Assembly: GCA_018053845.1 (NCBI GenBank)
Contig: JAGPKU010000018.1
Span: forward strand, 1 to 38,539
DNA length: 38,539 nt
Reading direction: 5' to 3'
Source of the DNA: Syntrophobacterales bacterium
Lineage (GTDB): Bacteria; Desulfobacterota; Syntrophia; Syntrophales; UBA2192
The position numbers and the translations under genes are program-made. Shown one piece after another: positions 13,205 to 20,780 of this stretch (within the stretch, counting starts at the first letter, position 1; each line of letters begins with the position of its first letter). The notes beneath the pieces are model-generated. The model saw only the letters and a list, made by a program, of their open reading frames with translations. It did not search any database and was not told the DNA's origin.

Positions 13205-14086
13205 CTAGGCATGCTCGCCCGCCTTGCGCAGCAGCAGCTCCCAGTCCTCGTCGACCATTTTCTGGATCACGTCCAGGTCGGCGTCCGTCAGGTGCTGGAA
13301 GCGGCCCTGGATCTTGAAGTACTCCCGGACGGGGTAGCGTTTCGGCTTGTAGTTGATCGTGTAGTGGAGGCCCTCCTCGACCTCGTAGAGGGGGAAGATG
13401 TTGGTCTGCACGGCCATCCTGGCGATCTTGACGGCCATCTCGGAGGGGATCTTCCAGCCCGTGGGGCAGCTCGCGAAGATGTGGAGAAAGCGAGAGCCCT
13501 TGACGGCCTGCGCCCGCCTGACCTTGCGCACGAGATCCTCGGGATGGGAGATGCTGGCCGTGGCGGCGTAGGGGATGCGGTGGGCCGCCAGGGCCTCGAC
13601 GATGTTCTTCTTGCGCATCTTCTTCCAGTCCTTGCCGGGGGTCGTCGTCGTCCAGGCCCCGTAGGGGGTGGAGGAGCTGCGCTGGATCCCGGTGTTCATG
13701 TACGCCTCGTTGTCGTAGCAGACGTAGATGAAGTCCTCGTTTCGCTCGACGGCGCCGGAGAGGGCCTGGAACCCGATGTCGAAGGTGCCGCCGTCGCCCG
13801 CCCAGGTGACGACGGTCGTCTCCGTGTCGCCCTTCATGTCCAGGGCGGCCCGGACGCCGCTGGCCACGGCGCCGCCCGTCTCGAAGGCCGAGTGGATGAC
13901 GGGGACCTTCAGCGTCGTCGTGGGGTAGGGCCCCGCGATGACGGACCAGCAGCAGGCCGGCAGGACCATCATCATCTTGTCGCCGAGGGCCTTGAGAAGG
14001 AAGCGCATGGCGATGGCGGCGCCGCAGCCCGGGCAGCCGACATGGCCGGAGTGCATGAATTCGCGGTCGCTGAGCTCGAGTTCCAT
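13205..14086 (-). CDS. porB: 2-oxoacid (pyruvate):ferredoxin oxidoreductase, beta subunit
   Basis: This 293-residue thiamine diphosphate-binding subunit takes part in oxidative decarboxylation of pyruvate (or another 2-oxoacid) to acyl-CoA, CO2 and reduced ferredoxin in the cytoplasm. Cysteines C18 and C21 in HVGCPGCGAA, with C46 in ACCWSV and the later FASCPTGW, are those expected for the proximal [4Fe-4S] cluster of PorB. WAGDGGTFDIG near residue 98, followed by the asparagine in YDNEAYMNTGIQ, is the TPP/Mg2+ motif. HSAFETGGAVASGV is also typical. The length is normal for a separate beta subunit. It is the last gene of the por operon, one base after porA. Pyruvate is the best guess, from the PorB-type sequence and the neighbouring CstA transporter; branched-chain or other 2-oxoacids are alternatives. 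Confidence 0.92.
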   Translation of the reverse strand: MELELSDREFMHSGHVGCPGCGAAIAMRFLLKALGDKMMMVLPACCWSVIAGPYPTTTLKVPVIHSAFETGGAVASGVRAALDMKGDTETTVVTWAGDGGTFDIGFQALSGAVERNEDFIYVCYDNEAYMNTGIQRSSSTPYGAWTTTTPGKDWKKMRKKNIVEALAAHRIPYAATASISHPEDLVRKVRRAQAVKGSRFLHIFASCPTGWKIPSEMAVKIARMAVQTNIFPLYEVEEGLHYTINYKPKRYPVREYFKIQGRFQHLTDADLDVIQKMVDEDWELLLRKAGEHA

Positions 14087-14087
14087 G

Positions 14088-15245
14088 TCAGACCTCCTGC
14101 AGGCCGATCCAGACGCTTTCCCGCTCGGGAACGGCGCTGTCCTTCGTTTTCCGATAGATGTCCTCGAGGACCGCGGGGGTCACGTCGCGGCCGCCGATCC
14201 CGGCGACGTATCCGAACACGGGCGCGTGGCTCGGCACGTTGCACAGCGCCGAGCGGACCTCCTGCGCGAAGATGCCGCTCGCGCCGAAGGAGAAGTTGCG
14301 GTCGATGACGGCGATTTTCTTCGCACCCCCGAGGGCCCGCCGGACGTCGTCGACGGGGAAGGGGCGGAAGAGCTTGATCTTGAGCAGACCCGTCTTCTCC
14401 CCGCGGCCCCGGAGGTCTTCCAGGACGCTCCGGGCGGTGCTCGTGACGGTGCCGGAGGTGACGAGAACGATCTCGGCGTCCTCGCAGCGGACGGCCTCCA
14501 CGGCGCCGTAGCGGCGCCCGAAGATGCCCGCGTACTCGTCCTCGATCTCCCGGAATTTCAGCAGGGCCGTGTCCATCGCCTGCGCGATGTCGTGGCGCAT
14601 CTCCATGTAGACGGCGGGCGGCACGAGGGGGCCGAAGGAGCAGGGGGCCTGCGTGTCGAGCTGGAATCGCGCCTCGTAGGGCGGCAGGAACCGGTCCGCC
14701 TCCTCGGGCTCGGGGACATCGACGGGCTCATAGGTGTGGGAGAGGAAGAAGGCGTCGAGGACGACCATGACGGGAAGGTTGACCGATTCGGCAAGCCTGT
14801 AGGCCTGCAGCGTCGTGTCGAGGACCTCCTGGCTGTCCTCGCAGTAGAACTGGATCCACCCCGTGTCGCGCTGCGCCAGGCTGTCGGTCTGGTCGACCCA
14901 GATGTTCCACCCCGGCGCGAAGGCCCGGTTGACCTCGGCCATCACGATGGGCAGCCGGGCGCCGGAGGCCCAGTGCAGCAGCTCGTGCATGAGCGCCAGC
15001 CCCTGCCCCGAGGTGGCGGTGAAGGTCCGGACCCCCGTGCTCTGCGCCCCGATGAGGGCGGCCATGCAGGAGTGCTCGCTCTCCACCCGCAGGAAGCGGG
15101 CGTTCATCGTCCCCGAGGCGCAGTACTCGGAGAGGAACTCCACGATGTGCGTCTGGGGCGTGATCGGGTAGGCGGAGACGACCTGGACGCGGGCGAGCCG
15201 GACGGCCTCCGCCACGGCCTGGCTGCCTTCAAGGACTCGTTTCAT
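14088..15245 (-). CDS. porA: 2-oxoacid (pyruvate):ferredoxin oxidoreductase, alpha subunit
   Basis: This 385-residue subunit is the pyrimidine-binding part of the thiamine enzyme and completes the active site with PorB. The N-terminus carries SAYPITPQTHIVEFLSE, the family signature for 2-oxoacid binding. It is followed by the ESEHSCMAALIGA segment and TATSGQGLALMHE. The C-terminal domain has VTSGTVTSTA and KLFRPFP, then IDRNFSFGASGIFAQE. The start at 15245 overlaps the stop of the upstream flavoprotein gene by four bases (ATGA), which implies translational coupling and shows that the GltD-like fusion belongs to this enzyme. The frame stays open upstream on the same strand, but only as a shadow of that flavoprotein gene. 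Confidence 0.93.
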   Translation of the reverse strand: MKRVLEGSQAVAEAVRLARVQVVSAYPITPQTHIVEFLSEYCASGTMNARFLRVESEHSCMAALIGAQSTGVRTFTATSGQGLALMHELLHWASGARLPIVMAEVNRAFAPGWNIWVDQTDSLAQRDTGWIQFYCEDSQEVLDTTLQAYRLAESVNLPVMVVLDAFFLSHTYEPVDVPEPEEADRFLPPYEARFQLDTQAPCSFGPLVPPAVYMEMRHDIAQAMDTALLKFREIEDEYAGIFGRRYGAVEAVRCEDAEIVLVTSGTVTSTARSVLEDLRGRGEKTGLLKIKLFRPFPVDDVRRALGGAKKIAVIDRNFSFGASGIFAQEVRSALCNVPSHAPVFGYVAGIGGRDVTPAVLEDIYRKTKDSAVPERESVWIGLQEV

Positions 15246-17005
15246 CGGCCCTCCTCCTCGAGCGTCATGGCGTTGCGCGGGCACTCCACCACGCACAGCC
15301 CGCAGCCCTTGCAGTAGTCGTAGTTGATGTGCCGGCCCTGGCCGCCCTTGTCGCGGACCACGGCGAGGTCCGGGCAGAAGAGATGGCAGTTGTCGCACTG
15401 GTTGCACAGCCCGCAGTTGAAGCAGCGCTCGGCTTCGCGCATGGCGATGTTGCCCGAGACGCGCAGGTCGATCTCGGCGAAGGAGCGGGCGCGCTCCTCG
15501 CGCACGAGACGGGGCTGCGTCATCCGGGGGGCGTACCGGAAGTAGTCCGTGTTGATTTCCCCGTAGGCCACGATGTGGCGGTTTCTCAGCCTGCGCTCCC
15601 CGCCCATGTGGATCTCCATGGACAGCGAGGGACCGCCGCCGACCGTACAGGCCTCGAGCTTGAGCAGGATGGAATCGGGCCCTTCCCGGAAGAGGGTGTC
15701 CAGGGCGATGGCGGCCTGCTTGCCCGAGGCGACGGCGTGGACGACGCTCTTGACGTCGTTGGCGAGATCGCCGCCCCAGGCCAGGGGCGGCCTGCCGTCC
15801 CGGATCGAGAGGGCGCAGTGCGACAGCGTCACGATGCCCTTTCCGGCGGCGGGGGGGGTGTACCATCCCTCGGCGGGCTCGGCCCCGGTGGCCTTGAACA
15901 TCCGGTCCACGACGACACGGCTCACCTTGTCGCCGTCGGGCTCGATGCGGCCCCGGCCGCCCTCCTCGCCGGCGATCCTCATTTGCCGCAGGGTGACGAG
16001 GACGCGGCCGCCGTCCTTCTCGATCCGCTCGGGGGCCACGAGCTCCTGGAGCCTCACCCCCTCGTCGAGGGCCATCTGCACCTCGTCGCCGAAGGCGGGC
16101 ATGTCCTGGCGGCGCCTGCGGTACAGGATCAGGGCCTCGCCGCCGAGGCGGACGATCGTGCGCGCCACGTCGACGGCCGTGTTCCCGCCGCCGATGACGG
16201 CCGAGACACCCGGGACGGCCGGCGTCTCTCCCCTGCGGACCCTCTCGAGGAACTGCAGGCCGTCGCCGACCCCGTCCGTCTCCTCGCCGGGCACGCGGAG
16301 CGCCGTCGTCTTGCCGTGGCCGCAGGCCAGGTAGACGGCGCTGTAGGTCTTCTCGAGCTCCGCGAGGAAATCGGGCGTCACGGGCCGCCCCGTGCGGATC
16401 CGCACGCCCTGCGCCTCGATCTGGGCGATCTCGCGCTGCAGGGCGGCCAGCGGCAGCCGGTACAGGGGGATCCCCCAGCGCAGGATCCCTCCCGCCTCGC
16501 CGGACGCCTCGAAGACATCGCAGGCGTAGCCCAGCTGTGCAAGAAACCACGCGGCGGCCAGGCCCGAGGGGCCCGCCCCGGCGACGGCCACTTTCTCGGG
16601 TCTCGCGGGGAGCCTCTCCATCAGGGGCTTGAGGTCGTAGCGCTCCGCCGTGTCGGCCAGGAAGCGCTCGAGCGAGTGGATGGCGATGGGGTCGTCGAAT
16701 TCCCGGCGGTTGCAGGCCCCCTCGCAGGGGTGGAAGCACACCCGGCCGCAGATGCCCGGGAAGGGGTTTTCCCGGAGGATCGTCTCCCAGGCCTCCTTAA
16801 AGAGCCCCTGGGCGGTGAGCATCTCGATCCGGCCGATGTCCTCCCCGGCGGGGCAGGCGGCGCTGCAGGGCGCCGTCTTTTCCTCGTAGCGGGGCCTCAG
16901 GTAGCGCCAGGAGCCGGTCTTGTTGGCCTCCGTCGAGAGGGTCGAGCGGGGCATGATGTGGATGGGGCTTTCCGATTCCGCCCGTGCTTGTGCTTTCTCT
17001 GACAT
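15242..17005 (-). CDS. GltD-like NADPH/FAD oxidoreductase fused to a PorD-type ferredoxin domain
   Basis: This 587-residue protein takes the place of the small PorD ferredoxin subunit. Residues about 45-125 form the GltD-type N-terminal Fe-S domain (CSAACPAGEDIG, then CGRVCFHPCEGACNRRE). An FAD motif VAVAGAGPSGLAAAWFLAQ and then an NAD(P)H motif VIGGGNTAVDVARTIVRLGG follow. The last 80 residues hold a ferredoxin-like cysteine series: CFNCGLCNQCDNCHLFCP and CKGCGLCVVECP. Glutamate synthase small subunit, NfnB and related proteins share this flavoprotein core. Its position between porG and porA, with a four-base overlap to porA, argues that it passes electrons between the oxidoreductase and NAD(P)H or ferredoxin. 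ATG at 17005 begins the protein; the frame is open further upstream but encodes unconserved residues. Confidence 0.88.
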   Translation of the reverse strand: MSEKAQARAESESPIHIMPRSTLSTEANKTGSWRYLRPRYEEKTAPCSAACPAGEDIGRIEMLTAQGLFKEAWETILRENPFPGICGRVCFHPCEGACNRREFDDPIAIHSLERFLADTAERYDLKPLMERLPARPEKVAVAGAGPSGLAAAWFLAQLGYACDVFEASGEAGGILRWGIPLYRLPLAALQREIAQIEAQGVRIRTGRPVTPDFLAELEKTYSAVYLACGHGKTTALRVPGEETDGVGDGLQFLERVRRGETPAVPGVSAVIGGGNTAVDVARTIVRLGGEALILYRRRRQDMPAFGDEVQMALDEGVRLQELVAPERIEKDGGRVLVTLRQMRIAGEEGGRGRIEPDGDKVSRVVVDRMFKATGAEPAEGWYTPPAAGKGIVTLSHCALSIRDGRPPLAWGGDLANDVKSVVHAVASGKQAAIALDTLFREGPDSILLKLEACTVGGGPSLSMEIHMGGERRLRNRHIVAYGEINTDYFRYAPRMTQPRLVREERARSFAEIDLRVSGNIAMREAERCFNCGLCNQCDNCHLFCPDLAVVRDKGGQGRHINYDYCKGCGLCVVECPRNAMTLEEEGR

Positions 17006-17066
17006 CGGGGTCACCTTGAAAAGAGCTCGAATTGCGCGCAGGGGGCCGCGGTCCGTCTGCGGGACT

Positions 17067-17639
17067 TCACGCCGCGGGCTTGACGGCCTCCAGGAACCGG
17101 ACCTCCTCGTAGGCCTCGCGGGCGGCCGTGACGTTGCGCTCGGCGTCGCCCGGCACCTCGTCGCGGATGGCCGCGACGACGTCCTCCAGCGGGGGCATCC
17201 CGAGGACACGGGCCACCGCCCCCATCATGGAGGTGTTGACGATGGGGTGGGTGCGGCTCCCGATCTGGTTGTTCAGGGCGATGCGGCTGGCGTCGACCCA
17301 GGCGAGCCTGAATTTCGAGAAGGCCCCGGCATCGGCCGGGGGAGAGGGGCTGTTGATGAGAACGGACCCCCCGGGCTTGAGGCCCCGGGTCACGTCGATG
17401 CCCGCCAGGAGCGTCTTGTCGAGGACAACGATATGGTCAGGCGTGTAAACGTTCGTTCGCAGGAGGATTTTCTCACGATCGAGCCTCAGGTAGGCCTCGA
17501 CGGGCGCCCCGCGCCTCTCGACGCCGAAGAAGGGGAAGCTCTGGACCTGGAAGCCGGCCCGGAAGAACGCCTTGGACATCAGGATGGTCGCGACGACGGT
17601 GCCCTGGCCGCCGCGGCCGTGAAAGCGGATTTCCAGCAT
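17067..17639 (-). CDS. porG: 2-oxoacid (pyruvate):ferredoxin oxidoreductase, gamma subunit
   Basis: This 190-residue gamma subunit (POR_N/EKR-type domain) is thought to help bind coenzyme A. It opens with RFHGRGGQGTVVATILMS, the standard glycine-rich start of the family. It contains QSFPFFGVERRGAPV, also strongly conserved, then VVLDKTLL and the C-terminal NTSMMGAVARVLG. ATG at 17639 has GGGAGG six bases upstream; the frame extends further but the extra residues are not conserved. It is the first structural gene of the por operon and is followed by the GltD/ferredoxin fusion after 61 bases. Confidence 0.92.
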   Translation of the reverse strand: MLEIRFHGRGGQGTVVATILMSKAFFRAGFQVQSFPFFGVERRGAPVEAYLRLDREKILLRTNVYTPDHIVVLDKTLLAGIDVTRGLKPGGSVLINSPSPPADAGAFSKFRLAWVDASRIALNNQIGSRTHPIVNTSMMGAVARVLGMPPLEDVVAAIRDEVPGDAERNVTAAREAYEEVRFLEAVKPAA

Positions 17640-17670
17640 GGGTGCCTCCCTAAAAGGCAGAAGGAATGCG

Positions 17671-17751
17671 GGTAAGGAGGTAAGAAGGTTGGAGAAGCGG
17701 AGGGAATGCATCAAACAGCCGGCGAATCCAACCTTCTCACCCTATCTCCTT
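17671..17751. repeat. Long inverted repeat between the XRE-cupin gene and porG
   Basis: GTAAGAAGGTTGG on the left (within 17671-17692) pairs with CCAACCTTCTCACC on the right (within 17728-17751). An outer AAGGAG/CTCCTT pair adds to the stem and the central loop is about 36 bases. It lies in the 157-base gap between two genes read leftward. It may attenuate readthrough from the regulator gene into porG, or simply be a dispersed repeat. Confidence 0.4.
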
Positions 17752-17796
17752 CTCGACTTCCTTTCCTCTCCTCGGCGGGATACGCCCCGTCCACGC

Positions 17797-18405
17797 TCAG
17801 TTGGGCCGGTTCCACACCACGACGAGGGCCTTGGCCGGCTTCGCGTCGAGGGAGCGGAAGCTGTGGTTCATCTCCGACTCGAAGTAGAGCGAGTCGCCCG
17901 GGTAGAGGACCTCGACGCGGTCGTCGGTGCGGAACTCGAGCCTGCCTTCCAGCACGAAGTGGAATTCCTCGCCCTCGTGGCTCATGAAGACCATCTCGCC
18001 CGTCTCCATGGGCTGGAACTCGACCAGGAAGGGCTCCATGTGCTTGTGGGGGTTCTTGGGTTCGAGGGACTCGTAGACGTAGTCCACTTCCCCCTCGCGG
18101 TGGTGGGGCCTGCGCTTGACCTTCACGCGCTCGCCGCTGCGGGTCACCGAGAGCCGCTCCATCTCGACGGCGTCCTCGAAGAAGAAGGCCATGCTCACGT
18201 CGAGGGCCTTGGAGAGGCGAAGGAGCGTGCCCAGGGGAGGGACGGTCTCGTCGTTCTCGATGCCGGCGAGGACCGCCTTCGAGAGTCCCGTCTTGGTCGC
18301 CATGTCCTCGAGGGTGAGCTGCTTTTTCTGGCGGCAGTCGCGGATGCGGGCCCCGATCTTGATGCGTTCGTCTTGCTGCGGTGCGGCGGGTTTCTTCCTG
18401 GCCAT
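17797..18405 (-). CDS. XRE-family transcriptional regulator with C-terminal cupin domain
   Basis: This 202-residue cytosolic regulator has a helix-turn-helix of the Cro/C1 type at about 15-75 (IGARIRDCRQKKQLTLEDMA, TGLSKAVLAGIENDETVPP). It ends in a cupin_2 sensor domain at about 120-200, with the barrel motifs HEGEEFHFVLEGRLEF and LYPGDSLYFESEMNHSFR holding the usual histidine and glutamate ligands. In this architecture (PuuR/SutR type) the cupin usually senses a small metabolite. It lies upstream of the por operon on the same strand and is divergent from the CstA-type transporter gene, so control of both is likely, with pyruvate or a related acid as a candidate effector. It may also regulate itself, since the two divergent promoters are only 25 bases apart. 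Confidence 0.9.
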   Translation of the reverse strand: MARKKPAAPQQDERIKIGARIRDCRQKKQLTLEDMATKTGLSKAVLAGIENDETVPPLGTLLRLSKALDVSMAFFFEDAVEMERLSVTRSGERVKVKRRPHHREGEVDYVYESLEPKNPHKHMEPFLVEFQPMETGEMVFMSHEGEEFHFVLEGRLEFRTDDRVEVLYPGDSLYFESEMNHSFRSLDAKPAKALVVVWNRPN

Positions 18406-18459
18406 GGTCTACCTCCGTTGAAGTCCGGGAGGGGTTTCGGGGATGGGGAATCTGATGAC

Positions 18460-18488
18460 AATCTAGTCCAATCGCCGAAGCCTGTAAA
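18460..18488 (-). promoter_or_regulatory. Candidate sigma70 promoter for the XRE-cupin regulator
   Basis: On the minus strand TTTACA (18483-18488), 17 bases and TAGATT (18460-18465) form a plausible pair. It would give a leader of about 50 bases to the ATG at 18405. It lies back to back with the promoter at 18514-18542. Confidence 0.5.
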
Positions 18489-18513
18489 GGGCAAAATTGT
18501 ATGCACTTTATGT

Positions 18514-18542
18514 TTGACATCGGGCGTGCAAAGGAATAGAAA
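18514..18542 (+). promoter_or_regulatory. Candidate sigma70 promoter for the CstA-type transporter
   Basis: A consensus TTGACA (18514-18519), a 17-base spacer and TAGAAA (18537-18542) lie about 110 bases before the ATG. TGCAC (18502-18506) and GTGCA (18526-18530) flank the -35 box as a spaced inverted repeat and could be part of a regulator site, though the arms are short. Confidence 0.6.
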
Positions 18543-18654
18543 ATAACAACTCGAGGACGCGGTGAAGCACCCGCGCCCGGTCCATTCCGGCTCTCCCGGG
18601 ATCGTTCAAACGGTTCTCTTCTATAAATTCCTTGCATCTGGAAGGAGGGGGATT

Positions 18655-20391
18655 ATGGTAGCGACAACCACAGTCATCATCATCATCGGTTTCCTCGTCT
18701 ACATGGGGCTGTACTGGACGTACGGCAAGAAGATCGAAAAGGACGTCGTCAAGGCCGACGACAACAACGCGCCGCCGTCCCAGCGCCTCTATGACGGCGT
18801 GGACTACGTCCCGGCGCACAAGGCGGTCCTCTTCGGCCATCACTTCTCGTCCATCGCCGGTGCGGGGCCTCTCGTCGGCCCGGCCATGGCCATGGTCTGG
18901 GGCTGGCTCCCGGGGCTTCTCTGGGTCTGGTTCGGAAACGTCCTCATCGGCTCGATCCACGACTACCTCGCGCTGATGGCCTCGGTGCGCTACGACGCCA
19001 AGTCGGTGCAGTTCGTGGCCACGGACCTCATCTCGAAGCGCACGGGCCGGTCCTTCTACTGGATCGTGTTTTTCCTCCTCATCCTCGTCGTGGCGGCGTT
19101 CGCCAACGTCATCGGCTCCATGTTCGCCAGGACGCCTTCCATCGGATCGGCCTCGATCTTCATGACCGTCGCCGCCATCATTCTGGGCATCCTGATCTAC
19201 CGGGTGAAGATGAACCTGACGATGGCCACGATCATCGGCATCGTTCTGATGTCCATCGCCATCTGGATGGGACCCGAGTTCCCGATCCCGTTGAGCTACG
19301 AGACCTGGATGGTGATCCTCCTGATTTACATCATCATCGCCGCGTCGATTCCGGTCAACGTCCTGCTGCAGCCGCGGGATTACCTCAACTCGTTCCTCCT
19401 CTACTTCGGCATCGCCGTCGGCTTCATCGCCGCCATGGTCACCTTCAAGGGGATGGAGGCGCCCGCCGTCTCGGCCTTCGCACCCAACCTGCTGGGCGGA
19501 CAGCCCACGCCTTTCTGGCCGGCGATCCCGCTGGTCATCGCCTGCGGGTCGCTGTCGGGATTCCACTCGCTGGTGGCCTCGGGGACGACCTCGAAGCAGC
19601 TCTCGAAGGAGACGGACGCCCTCTTCGTGGGCTACGGCGGCATGTTCACGGAAGGCTTCCTCTCGACGGTCATCATCGTCGCCATCGGCGGTTTCGGCAT
19701 GACGGTCATGAAGGCACAGGCCGCGGCGGCCAATTACAACCTGACCCTCGAGGCGGCCAACTGGGCCACGACCTACGCCAAGGCGACGGGAGCCCTCAAG
19801 CTCGCGCCCCCGAGCATGATCGTCGAGGCCTTCGGCGTCATGGTGGCCTCGACGTTCCTGAGCTTCATCCCCACGGCGATCGTCAAGGTCATCGCGGGGC
19901 TGTGGATCTCGGCCTTCGCGCTCACCACCCTCGACACGACGAACCGACTGGCCCGCTACTGCCTCGTGGAGATGCTGGGCCCCGTGCAGGATAGCCTCGG
20001 CGCGGCCTACAACGTGATCACGAACCGCTGGGTGGCCTCGATCATCCCGGCGGCCCTGGGCATCTACCTGGCCTGGAGCGGCCAGTTCAACATCCTCTGG
20101 CCCTCCTTCAGCGCGGCGAACCAGCTCATCGCCTCGATCGCGCTGATGACGGGCGCGGCCTTCGTGGCCAAGAAGATGCAGTCCAAGTTCGCCACGGTGG
20201 CGATCGTCCCCGCGTGGTTCCTGTGGTTCACCGTGACCTGCGCCATTGTCTGGTTCATGTGGGTCGTCATGCCGGGCACCATCCAGAAGACGCCCGGCAC
20301 GGGATGGACCGTGCAGGTCATCATGGCGATCATGCTCGTCCTCAACATCCTCTTCATCACCGACTTCGTGAAGTCGAGCAAGAAGAAGTAA
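18655..20391 (+). CDS. cstA: CstA-family transporter (carbon starvation protein A type)
   Basis: This 578-residue inner-membrane protein has many hydrophobic helices, beginning with TTVIIIIGFLVYMGLY. The N-terminal CstA segment includes AHKAVLFGHHFSSIAGAGP and the following VGPAMAMVWGWLPG, which are hallmarks of the family. GSIHDYLALMASVR and the later SGTTSKQLSKETDA segment are also conserved. Characterised members import pyruvate (CstA, BtsT) or peptides. ATG at 18655 has AAGGAGGGG just upstream; the frame is open from 18562 but without a ribosome site. It is divergent from the XRE-cupin regulator, beyond which lies the pyruvate:ferredoxin oxidoreductase operon, so pyruvate uptake is the most attractive role. 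A strong terminator follows. Confidence 0.9.
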   Translation: MVATTTVIIIIGFLVYMGLYWTYGKKIEKDVVKADDNNAPPSQRLYDGVDYVPAHKAVLFGHHFSSIAGAGPLVGPAMAMVWGWLPGLLWVWFGNVLIGSIHDYLALMASVRYDAKSVQFVATDLISKRTGRSFYWIVFFLLILVVAAFANVIGSMFARTPSIGSASIFMTVAAIILGILIYRVKMNLTMATIIGIVLMSIAIWMGPEFPIPLSYETWMVILLIYIIIAASIPVNVLLQPRDYLNSFLLYFGIAVGFIAAMVTFKGMEAPAVSAFAPNLLGGQPTPFWPAIPLVIACGSLSGFHSLVASGTTSKQLSKETDALFVGYGGMFTEGFLSTVIIVAIGGFGMTVMKAQAAAANYNLTLEAANWATTYAKATGALKLAPPSMIVEAFGVMVASTFLSFIPTAIVKVIAGLWISAFALTTLDTTNRLARYCLVEMLGPVQDSLGAAYNVITNRWVASIIPAALGIYLAWSGQFNILWPSFSAANQLIASIALMTGAAFVAKKMQSKFATVAIVPAWFLWFTVTCAIVWFMWVVMPGTIQKTPGTGWTVQVIMAIMLVLNILFITDFVKSSKKK

Positions 20392-20426
20392 GACTTTACG
20401 TGAACGGTCGCATGGAGTAACCTGTG

Positions 20427-20466
20427 ATCCCTCCCGCACCCCATGCGGGGTGCGGGAGGGATTTTC
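20427..20466 (+). terminator. Strong rho-independent terminator after the CstA-type gene
   Basis: A perfect 16-base stem begins at 20427 (ATCCCTCCCGCACCCC), has the loop ATGC, and returns as the exact complement ending at 20462, followed by TTTT at 20463-20466. This is the clearest hairpin terminator in the window. Confidence 0.85.
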
Positions 20467-20498
20467 AGTTCCTGCTCGAGGAGAACCCCGTTTCAACC

Positions 20499-20780
20499 AT
20501 GTCACCGTCAATCCTCGAACATCTCAGGCATTTCCTGCAGGGATTCAGCCAGGGCCAGCGCGAAAAGGTGATCGGCCTGACCTGCATGGAGCAGCAGGAG
20601 CTGGAGAACGTCTTCGCCCTGCTGCTGCTGGGCTCCTTCGTGGGGTTCCCGGCGCCGCCGACCTTCCTCGCCGTGGAGCTGCTGCCCTTCATGGAGCGCG
20701 AGATGAACATCCTCGGGCAGCGGGCCGAGGACGCCTGCGACATGCTGGGCCAGATGATGGGGACGCTGGGGGTGGACTGA
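20499..20780 (+). CDS. Small conserved-looking protein upstream of an ArsA-like ATPase
   Basis: This 93-residue acidic, helical protein has no recognisable domain. Visible features are an amphipathic N-terminus (SILEHLRHFLQGFSQ), a hydrophobic centre (NVFALLLLGSFVGFPAPP) and an acidic C-terminal helix. It has no predicted signal peptide, though the central segment could insert in or lie on a membrane. The stop overlaps the ATG of the ATPase gene by one base, so the two are co-translated. ATG at 20499 is preceded by GAGGAGA at an unusually long distance (about 14 bases); the frame opens earlier, inside the terminator, which is unlikely. It may be a partner or cargo of the ATPase. Confidence 0.7.
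   Translation: MSPSILEHLRHFLQGFSQGQREKVIGLTCMEQQELENVFALLLLGSFVGFPAPPTFLAVELLPFMEREMNILGQRAEDACDMLGQMMGTLGVD

Noticed and set aside
20424-20498. Longer N-terminus for the small protein before the ArsA-like ATPase
   Set aside because: The upstream in-frame ATG would place the start codon inside the terminator hairpin of the preceding gene.
18508-20511. A 667-codon open frame antisense to the CstA-type gene
   Set aside because: The translation is mostly Asp, Arg, His and Glu in repeats, which mirrors hydrophobic codons on the other strand.
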